From contig WRJU01000202.1 of the NCBI GenBank assembly GCA_009778425.1, positions 1 through 10,873 of the forward strand: a stretch of DNA of 10,873 bases, given 5' to 3'. Source of the DNA: Pseudomonadota bacterium (GTDB taxonomy: Bacteria > Pseudomonadota > Gammaproteobacteria > Burkholderiales > Rhodocyclaceae). The position numbers and the translations under genes are program-made. Below, one piece after another: positions 5,455-10,873 of the stretch (its first letter is position 1; each line of letters opens with the position of its first letter). The notes below the pieces were generated by a model, which worked only from the letters and a program-made list of their open reading frames with translations, did no database searches and was not told where the DNA came from.

Positions 5455-6321
5455 ATGGCCGTCCTCACGAACGCCCTGCCTTCGGTCGAGTCCTACGTCA
5501 ATTTCTTTTTACGGCAGCCCTTGCCGGTACTGCGCCGGACGGTGGATGCGTTCGAGCACCTTGCCAAGAATATTGACGATATTACCCGCCGGGAGATTGC
5601 CTCCACAGTGCAGGCCGACCCGCTGATGACGATGCGCCTGATCTCCCATATTGAAAAACACCGCGAAGATACGCAAAACCACGACATCGTCACCGTCGGC
5701 AACGCCATTACCATGATGGGCATCATGCCTTTCTTCAGGGCATTCGGCGAGATGACCACTGCCGAGGACGCGCTGGCTTCCCGGCCCAAAGCCCTGGCCG
5801 GACTGCTGAGGGTTGTCGGCCGCGCTTGCAAGGCTTCCCGCTATGCCCGCGACTGGGCCATCATCCGGCGCGATCTCGATGTCAACGAGATCACCGTTGC
5901 CGCCCTGCTGCACGAAGCCGCTGAAATGATGTGCTGGATCAACGCACCCGATCTGATCCAGCGCGTTTTCGACATGCAGCGCGCCGATCGGGAGTTGCGC
6001 AGTTCCGCAGCACAGCGCGAGGTTTTCGGGATCACTGCGCGAGAACTTGAATTCGGCCTGATCCGTGCCTTGCACCTGCCCAAGCTCCTGGTCAGCCTGC
6101 TCGATGAATCCCAGAGCAAGCATCCCAGGGTTCGCACCATCACGCTTGCCAACGATCTGGCGCGCCATGTAGCGCGTGGCTGGGATAATGAAGCCCTGCC
6201 CCGTGATGTTTCCAGAATACACGCCCTGCTGCGCATCCCGCCCGAAGTCCTGCTGCGCCACATCGACGCGCCCGAGGAAGCCTGGCCCAGACTGCTGCCG
6301 ACCGACTGTCGTGGCGCATAG
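5455..6321 (+). CDS. HDOD-domain signalling protein
   Basis: This 288-residue cytoplasmic protein has no signal peptide or membrane helix. An HDOD domain spans about residues 20-215. Visible landmarks are LPVLRRTVDAFEHL (23-36), the TVQADPLMTMRLISHIE stretch (51-67) matching the family's pattern of an Asp-Pro followed by a helix, AITMMGIMPFFRAF (84-97), and LLHEAAEMM (151-159), which matches the family's LLH-(D/E)-x-G position. The catalytic His-Asp pair of true HD phosphohydrolases is not present, as is usual for HDOD proteins; they act as protein-interaction modules in signalling rather than enzymes. The remaining roughly 70 residues have no recognised motif. The Shine-Dalgarno is weak (GGA about 8 nt before the ATG). 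It lies 103 bp before pstS, with a Pho box between them, so it is probably not part of the phosphate regulon. Its partner and role are unknown. Confidence 0.87.
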   Translation: MAVLTNALPSVESYVNFFLRQPLPVLRRTVDAFEHLAKNIDDITRREIASTVQADPLMTMRLISHIEKHREDTQNHDIVTVGNAITMMGIMPFFRAFGEMTTAEDALASRPKALAGLLRVVGRACKASRYARDWAIIRRDLDVNEITVAALLHEAAEMMCWINAPDLIQRVFDMQRADRELRSSAAQREVFGITARELEFGLIRALHLPKLLVSLLDESQSKHPRVRTITLANDLARHVARGWDNEALPRDVSRIHALLRIPPEVLLRHIDAPEEAWPRLLPTDCRGA

Positions 6322-6357
6322 GCGTGTAGTCCCGGCATTTGTTGGCAATATGGCAAA

Positions 6358-6391
6358 CCGTCATCAACTTGTCACAATCGCCCCCTAGAGT
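6358..6391 (+). promoter_or_regulatory. Pho box and -10 of pstS
   Basis: Two 11-bp units, CCGTCATCAAC (6358-6368) and TTGTCACAATC (6369-6379), match the PhoB consensus CTGTCAT/C-N4. Six bases later is TAGAGT (6386-6391), a fair -10. As I recall it, this is the same spacing as in the E. coli phoA promoter. The ATG of pstS follows 33 bp downstream. Confidence 0.8.
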
Positions 6392-6424
6392 GACGCCGTT
6401 CCAACAACGCGAGATTGAGACACC

Positions 6425-7462
6425 ATGAAACGGCTAATCGTGGCCGCCTGTTTTACGGCGGCGTCTTCCTTGGGCATGAGCACATCGGCGCTGGCCGCCG
6501 ACAACGTCACCGGAGCCGGAGCGAGTTTCCCCGCGCCGCTCTATACCCGCTGGGCGGCGGATTACAACAAGATCACCGGGCATAAGATCAACTACCAGTC
6601 AATCGGTTCCAGCGCGGGGCTGAAACAGATCGAAGAGAAAACGGTGGATTTCGGCGCTTCCGACGCGCCGCTTACCGATGCGGCCTTGCAGGAAAAGGGC
6701 TTGGTTCAGTTTCCAATGGTCGTCGGCGGCATCGTGCCCATCGTCAATCTCCAGGGCGTCACGCCGGGTCAGTTGAAACTGAACGGCCAAGTCCTTGGCG
6801 ACATTTACCTGGGCAAGATCACGCTCTGGAACGATCCCGCCATCGCGGCGCTCAATCCCGGCTTGAAACTGCCCGACACCGCCATTGCCGTCGTCCGCCG
6901 CGCGGACGGCTCCGGCACGAGTTTCGGCTTCACCAACTACTTGTGCAAGGTCAACGCCGAGTGGAAGGAAAAAGTCGGCGAAGGCACGGCAGTAAATTGG
7001 CCGACCGGTCTTGGCGGCAAGGGCAACGAAGGCGTGGCGGCGTTTGTAGGCCGTTTGAACGGCGCAATCGGCTATGTCGAGTACGCCTACGCCAAGCGCA
7101 ACAAGCTGGCGCACGCGCAAATGCAAAATAGCGCGGGCAAATTCGTCCAGCCCTCGGAAGCGAGCTTCAAGGCTGCCGCTTCAGGCGCGGAGTGGGAAAA
7201 GAGCTTCCATCAAATCCTGACCGATCAGCCGAGCGACGAATCCTGGCCGATCACCTCTGCAACCTTCATCCTGATGCACAAGAAACAGGATAAACCCGCG
7301 CAAGCTGCCGCCTCGCTCGACTTCTTCGCGTGGGCTTACAAAAACGGCGACGAACAGGCAAGCAAGCTGGACTACATCCCCATGCCACCCGCCGTAAAAG
7401 AGATCGTGGCGCGGTCGTGGCAGTCGATTACGGACGCATCGGGGAAAGCGGTCAGGCCGTAA
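6425..7462 (+). CDS. pstS: periplasmic phosphate-binding protein PstS
   Basis: This 345-residue protein binds inorganic phosphate in the periplasm and delivers it to the PstCAB transporter. A Sec signal peptide covers residues 1-24, with basic MKR, a hydrophobic core and probable cleavage at A-L-A|AD. Phosphate-contact motifs known from E. coli PstS are all present: GAGASFPAPLY (30-40), GSSAGLKQ (61-68), DFGASDAPL (75-83) and RRADGSGTSF (158-167). The length is typical. It is the first gene of the pst locus, has its own Pho box, and is closed by an intrinsic terminator before pstC, which probably allows much higher expression than the membrane subunits. There is no lipobox cysteine, so it should be soluble. 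Confidence 0.97.
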   Translation: MKRLIVAACFTAASSLGMSTSALAADNVTGAGASFPAPLYTRWAADYNKITGHKINYQSIGSSAGLKQIEEKTVDFGASDAPLTDAALQEKGLVQFPMVVGGIVPIVNLQGVTPGQLKLNGQVLGDIYLGKITLWNDPAIAALNPGLKLPDTAIAVVRRADGSGTSFGFTNYLCKVNAEWKEKVGEGTAVNWPTGLGGKGNEGVAAFVGRLNGAIGYVEYAYAKRNKLAHAQMQNSAGKFVQPSEASFKAAASGAEWEKSFHQILTDQPSDESWPITSATFILMHKKQDKPAQAAASLDFFAWAYKNGDEQASKLDYIPMPPAVKEIVARSWQSITDASGKAVRP

Positions 7463-7505
7463 AAGAGAGAAAAAGTACAAAAAACCCAGAGATGGGGTTA
7501 CGGGG

Positions 7506-7541
7506 CGGGATGCTGCCGAATGGCGGTGTCCCGATTTTTTT
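7506..7541 (+). terminator. intrinsic terminator after pstS
   Basis: A 12-bp stem, CGGGATGCTGCC (7506-7517) with GGCGGTGTCCCG (7522-7533), contains three G-U pairs, a 4-nt loop GAAT, then A and seven T residues (7535-7541). This is a classical rho-independent terminator. It lies 43 bp after the pstS stop and before the second Pho box, separating pstS from pstCAB-phoU. Confidence 0.85.
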
Positions 7542-7573
7542 GTCACATCGAAGTTGCGCCGAGATAAAGTTCC

Positions 7574-7607
7574 CTGTCACGGTTCTGTCACAAACCAGCC
7601 ATAAACT
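7574..7607 (+). promoter_or_regulatory. second Pho box and -10, driving pstCAB-phoU
   Basis: CTGTCACGGTT (7574-7584) and CTGTCACAAAC (7585-7595) are two near-ideal 11-bp PhoB units. Six bases later is TAAACT (7602-7607), a possible -10. A weaker TTGTCAC at 7540-7546 lies upstream, overlapping the terminator tail. The pstC ATG is 28 bp downstream. Confidence 0.85.
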
Positions 7608-7635
7608 AGCATCGTTACTCTGAAACCCCGGTTAA

Positions 7636-8589
7636 ATGCGACTGAAACTGAACATTTCCAACGCCCTTGCCGACCGCCTGTTTTCACTTACGGTACGCGG
7701 TGCCGCATTACTGACCCTCGCTTTACTGCTCGGCATCATCGCCTCTCTCGTCATGGGAGCCTGGCCCGCAATCCGCGAGTACGGGACGGGCTTTCTGACG
7801 CGCAATGCCTGGGATCCGGTGCGGGAGGATTTCGGCGGGCTGATGATGATCTACGGCACGTTGATGACTTCTTTCATTGCGCTCCTGATTGCGGTTCCGG
7901 TGAGTTTCGGCATCGCGCTTTTCCTGACGGAACTCTCTCCGGTCTGGCTGAAACGCCCGCTAGGTACGGCTATCGAGTTGCTGGCCGCCGTACCTTCCAT
8001 CGTGTACGGCATGTGGGGCTTGATGGTGTTCGGGCCGGTGCTGGCGCGCACCGTGCAGCAACCCATGCAGTCCCTCTTGGGCGACGTGCCTTTTCTGGGG
8101 GCGCTGGTATCCGGGCCGCCAGTGGGCATCGGGATTTTATCCGCGAGCATCATTCTTTCGATCATGATTATCCCTTTCATCGCCTCGGTGATGCGCGATG
8201 TGTTCGAGGTAACGCCGCCGCTGCTGAAGGAATCGGCCTATGGACTGGGGGCAACGACCTGGGAAGTGGTTTGGCGCGTGGTGCTGCCTTACACGAAGAC
8301 GGGGGTGCTCGGTGGCATCATGCTTGGGCTTGGGCGCGCGCTGGGCGAAACGATGGCGGTGACGTTCGTCATCGGCAACATGAACCAACTGAATTCCTTG
8401 TCGCTGTTCGAGCCGGCCAACAGCATCACTTCGGCCCTCGCCAATGAGTTCGCCGAAGCCGCACCGGGATTGCACCAGGCATCCCTGATTTATCTGGGGC
8501 TCATCCTCTTCCTGATTACCTTCACGGTGCTGATCTGCTCAAAGCTCCTGCTTTTGCGCCTGAAAAAGAATGAGGGCGCGCGAGTATGA
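7636..8589 (+). CDS. pstC: phosphate ABC transporter permease PstC
   Basis: This 317-residue inner-membrane subunit forms half of the phosphate translocation pore. Six hydrophobic segments are visible at about 22-42, 70-98, 110-136, 163-186, 224-247 and 283-308. The cytoplasmic coupling loop that contacts the ATPase is KESAYGLGATTWEVVWRVVLP (198-218), an EAA-type motif, followed by GLGRALGETMAV (231-242), which is characteristic of PstC. The length is close to E. coli PstC. The ATG at 7636 has only a weak Shine-Dalgarno. The gene overlaps pstA by 4 bp (ATGA), so the two permeases are translationally coupled. It is transcribed from the second Pho box. Confidence 0.96.
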   Translation: MRLKLNISNALADRLFSLTVRGAALLTLALLLGIIASLVMGAWPAIREYGTGFLTRNAWDPVREDFGGLMMIYGTLMTSFIALLIAVPVSFGIALFLTELSPVWLKRPLGTAIELLAAVPSIVYGMWGLMVFGPVLARTVQQPMQSLLGDVPFLGALVSGPPVGIGILSASIILSIMIIPFIASVMRDVFEVTPPLLKESAYGLGATTWEVVWRVVLPYTKTGVLGGIMLGLGRALGETMAVTFVIGNMNQLNSLSLFEPANSITSALANEFAEAAPGLHQASLIYLGLILFLITFTVLICSKLLLLRLKKNEGARV

Positions 8590-9470
8590 CCATGAATGCA
8601 GACGCGAAGCGCGAAACATCATCCAAGGCCGCGCGCTTCGCCCGCCGCAAGCGGTTCAACCAAATCGCCATCGCGCTTTCCATGATTGCCATGTTCTCCG
8701 GCATATTCTGGCTGGCGTGGATATTGTGGGAGACGGTTTCCATCGGCATCTCAGGCTTAAGCATGGCGATGTTGACGGAAAGTACGCCACCGGCGGGCGA
8801 CGCCATTGGCGAGGGGGGACTTGCCAACGCAATGATGGGGTCGTTCCTGATGGTGGCGTTGGCAACCTTCGTCGGCGCGCCCATTGGCATCCTCACCGGC
8901 ATTTACCTGGCCGAATACGACCCTCGCGGCAAACTCTCGTTCACCGTCCGTTTCATCAACGACCTTCTGCTTTCCGCGCCTTCCATCATCATCGGCCTTT
9001 TCGTGTACGCGGTCATCGTGCTGCGCTTCAAGGAGTTTTCCGGATGGGCGGGCGCGGCGGCGCTGGCGCTCATTGTCATCCCCATCGTCATCCGCACGAC
9101 CGAAAACATGCTGGCGCTGGTTCCCGCCGGATTACGCGAAGCGGCCTATGCGCTGGGGTCGCCGAAATGGAAAGTCATCACCCGCATCACGCTGGTTGCC
9201 GCGCGCGCCGGGGTACTGACCGGCATACTGCTCGCCGTGGCGCGCATCTCCGGTGAGACCGCGCCGTTGCTCTTCACCGCGCTGAACAATCAGTTCTGGA
9301 AGGCCAGCCTCTCCGGCCCGCTTGCCAATCTGCCGGTGACAATTCTGCAATTCGCCATGAGTCCCTACGAAAACTGGCAACAACTGGCTTGGAGCGGCGT
9401 CTTCCTGATTACGCTTGCCGTACTCGGTCTCAACATTCTGGCCCGGATGCTGTCCCGTGAGAAACTGTAA
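8586..9470 (+). CDS. pstA: phosphate ABC transporter permease PstA
   Basis: This 294-residue inner-membrane protein forms the second half of the phosphate channel. The N-terminus is polar and basic (about residues 8-24), followed by six hydrophobic segments at about 27-50, 82-108, 122-146, 155-170, 207-230 and 268-288. The cytoplasmic coupling loop is LREAAYALGSPKWKVITRITL (183-203), followed by AVARISGETAPLLFTA (217-232), a PstA hallmark. It starts inside the pstC stop (ATGA overlap) and shares one base with the pstB start (TAATG), so PstC, PstA and PstB are likely made in matched amounts. A second in-frame ATG at 8592 is an alternative start. Confidence 0.96.
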   Translation: MTMNADAKRETSSKAARFARRKRFNQIAIALSMIAMFSGIFWLAWILWETVSIGISGLSMAMLTESTPPAGDAIGEGGLANAMMGSFLMVALATFVGAPIGILTGIYLAEYDPRGKLSFTVRFINDLLLSAPSIIIGLFVYAVIVLRFKEFSGWAGAAALALIVIPIVIRTTENMLALVPAGLREAAYALGSPKWKVITRITLVAARAGVLTGILLAVARISGETAPLLFTALNNQFWKASLSGPLANLPVTILQFAMSPYENWQQLAWSGVFLITLAVLGLNILARMLSREKL

Positions 9471-10264
9471 TGAATGTGAATACGCCTGAATTCTCCACTG
9501 CTCTTTCAGCGCCGATCAAGATCGCCGTCCGTGACCTGAATTTTTATTACGGCAAATTCCGGGCGCTCAATGCCATCAGCCTCGACATTCCTGAGCATTG
9601 CGTGACGGCTTTCATTGGGCCGTCCGGCTGCGGAAAATCGACGCTCCTGCGCACTTTCAACCGGATGTTCGAGCTTTACCCGGAACAACGCGCCGAAGGC
9701 AGCATCCTGCTCGACGGCGAAAACCTGCTCACTTCGAAACAGGACGTGGCGCTGATCCGCGCCCGCATCGGCATGGTGTTCCAGAAACCCACGCCATTCC
9801 CGATGTCGATCTTCGACAACATCGCCTTTGGGGTAAAACTGTTCGAGAATCTTTCCCGCATCGAAATGGAAGAGCGCGTGGAATGGGCGCTCCGAAAAGC
9901 GGCGCTCTGGGACGAAGTCAAAGACAAACTCTCCCAGAGCGGGGCCAGCCTTTCGGGTGGTCAGCAGCAACGGCTGTGCATCGCGCGCGGCATCGCAATC
10001 AAGCCGGAACTGTTGCTGCTCGATGAACCCTGCTCCGCACTCGACCCGATCTCCACCGCGCGCATCGAAGAACTGATCGCGGAGTTGAAAAAGGACTACA
10101 CGGTGATTATCGTCACGCACAATATGCAGCAAGCGGCGCGGGTAAGCGACTACACCGCTTACATGTATCTTGGCGAACTCATCGAGTTCGGGGAAACCGA
10201 GCAGATGTTCCTGAAGCCCACCCGGCGCGAAACCGAGGACTACATTACCGGGCGTTTCGGCTGA
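9470..10264 (+). CDS. pstB: phosphate ABC transporter ATP-binding protein PstB
   Basis: This 264-residue cytoplasmic ATPase powers phosphate import through PstCA. Motifs in order are Walker A GPSGCGKST (50-58), Q-loop Q105 in VFQKPTPFPMSIFDN, the ABC signature LSGGQQQR (161-168), Walker B LLLLDEP (181-187), the D-loop SALD (189-192) and the switch histidine H217 in VTHN. The VFQKPTPFPMSIFDN stretch is characteristic of PstB among ABC ATPases. All catalytic residues are present. It starts on the last base of the pstA stop and is followed 25 bp later by phoU. Confidence 0.97.
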   Translation: MNVNTPEFSTALSAPIKIAVRDLNFYYGKFRALNAISLDIPEHCVTAFIGPSGCGKSTLLRTFNRMFELYPEQRAEGSILLDGENLLTSKQDVALIRARIGMVFQKPTPFPMSIFDNIAFGVKLFENLSRIEMEERVEWALRKAALWDEVKDKLSQSGASLSGGQQQRLCIARGIAIKPELLLLDEPCSALDPISTARIEELIAELKKDYTVIIVTHNMQQAARVSDYTAYMYLGELIEFGETEQMFLKPTRRETEDYITGRFG

Positions 10265-10289
10265 AGCCTTGACCCCGCAAGAGACCGAT

Positions 10290-10873
10290 ATGACCGAAAA
10301 ACATCTTTCCTCCCAGTTCGACAGCGACCTGAACAGCGTTTGCTCGCAGCTTATGGAAATGGGCGGCCTGGTGGAGACGCAAATCAAGCGTGCCATCAGC
10401 TCACTGACCAGTTTCTCCCTATCCGAAATCAACGATGTGCTCGATACGGAGGCACGGGTCGACCAGATGGAAGTTGAAATCGACCGCGCCCTGACCGCCG
10501 TCGTCGCGCGCCGCCAGCCCGCCGCCCGCGATCTGCGCCTGCTGTTGGCGATCTCCAAGATCACCACCAATCTGGAGCGCGCCGGAGACGAAGCCCACAA
10601 GATCGGCAAGCGCATCAAATCCCTCGTGGAAAGCGGCGAAACCCGCCAGATGCCGATTGGCGACCTGCGCGTCGCTTCCGACCTGGCTACCGACCTCATC
10701 CACCGCGCGCTGGACGCTTTCGCCCGGCTGGACGTAGCCGCCGCCATTTCCATTTACAAGGAAGATGACCTGATCGACTGCGAGTTCAAGGGTTTCACCC
10801 GCAAACTCATCACCTACATGATGGAAGACCCGCGCACCATCAGCAGCAGCCTGGACTTGCTGTTCATCGCCAA
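10290..10873 (+). CDS. phoU: phosphate signalling regulator PhoU (partial, runs off the window)
   Basis: An open frame from the ATG at 10290 continues to the window edge and gives 194 codons with no stop. PhoU is a cytoplasmic helical protein that links the Pst transporter to the PhoR sensor kinase and represses the Pho regulon when phosphate is plentiful. The N-terminal start (MTEKHLSSQFDSDLNSV), the helical heptad-like pattern, and the metal-binding motif NLERAGDEAHKIGK in the first repeat match the family. The second repeat begins at about residue 120 but its own metal-binding motif lies beyond the edge. An in-frame TTG at 10269 is a less likely start. Its place as last gene of pstCAB-phoU is the common order in proteobacteria. 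Confidence 0.95.
   Translation, partial: MTEKHLSSQFDSDLNSVCSQLMEMGGLVETQIKRAISSLTSFSLSEINDVLDTEARVDQMEVEIDRALTAVVARRQPAARDLRLLLAISKITTNLERAGDEAHKIGKRIKSLVESGETRQMPIGDLRVASDLATDLIHRALDAFARLDVAAAISIYKEDDLIDCEFKGFTRKLITYMMEDPRTISSSLDLLFIA

Noticed and set aside
5509..6348. 279-codon minus-strand frame opposite the HDOD gene
   Set aside because: It shows no family pattern; the plus-strand frame has a clear HDOD pattern.
9506..10753. 415-codon open frame on the minus strand
   Set aside because: It lies antisense to pstB and phoU, both of which have clear family motifs. It is a shadow frame.

Overview
The window looks like part of the chromosome of a GC-rich Gram-negative proteobacterium, most likely a betaproteobacterium. 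This placement is inferred from protein style and was not tested: a PstS with a Sec signal peptide, a Tat-exported sulfide:quinone-oxidoreductase-like flavoprotein, an HDOD protein, a receiver-GGDEF protein and G/C-rich REP-like repeats. No phage, transposase, CRISPR array, rRNA or tRNA was found.

Layout. (1) Positions 5-97 hold a cluster of C/G-rich inverted and direct repeats that resembles a REP element; it sits just past the end of the leftmost operon. (2) Positions 146-2861, minus strand, form a sulfur-type module. Reading in the direction of transcription it runs: a Crp/Fnr-family regulator, a DUF2892 small membrane protein, a Tat-exported SQR-like flavoprotein, and a three-helix membrane protein resembling DUF5368. 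The last three genes are closely spaced (46 and 12 bp) and each has a good Shine-Dalgarno. A small palindrome overlaps the end of the regulator gene, just upstream of the three-gene unit. (3) Positions 2933-5113, minus strand, carry a receiver plus degenerate-GGDEF protein and, upstream of it, an AcuI/YhdH-type medium-chain reductase. (4) Positions 5114-5454 are a divergent intergenic region containing a perfect 17-bp stem hairpin followed by a 7-bp hairpin. (5) Positions 5455-6321, plus strand, encode an HDOD-domain protein. (6) Positions 6358 to the right edge, plus strand, hold the high-affinity phosphate uptake locus pstS-pstC-pstA-pstB-phoU; phoU is cut by the window edge.

How the parts work together. 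The pst locus is the best supported part. pstS has its own Pho box and is closed by a strong intrinsic terminator, and pstC has a second Pho box. The two boxes have the same geometry: two 11-bp units, then 6 bp, then a -10-like hexamer. This suggests PhoB drives the periplasmic binding protein and the membrane transporter/PhoU unit as two separate transcripts. pstC-pstA-pstB are translationally coupled by 4-bp and 1-bp overlaps. In the sulfur-type module, the flavoprotein would oxidise sulfide at the periplasmic face of the membrane and pass electrons to quinone, with two small membrane proteins as likely partners.

No wholly new system is evident. The points most worth a second look are the conserved-looking DUF2892/SQR/DUF5368 unit with its export signal, the GGDEF-like domain that has lost its active-site motif but kept the inhibitory-site motif, the long hairpin in the divergent promoter region, and the double Pho-box arrangement.
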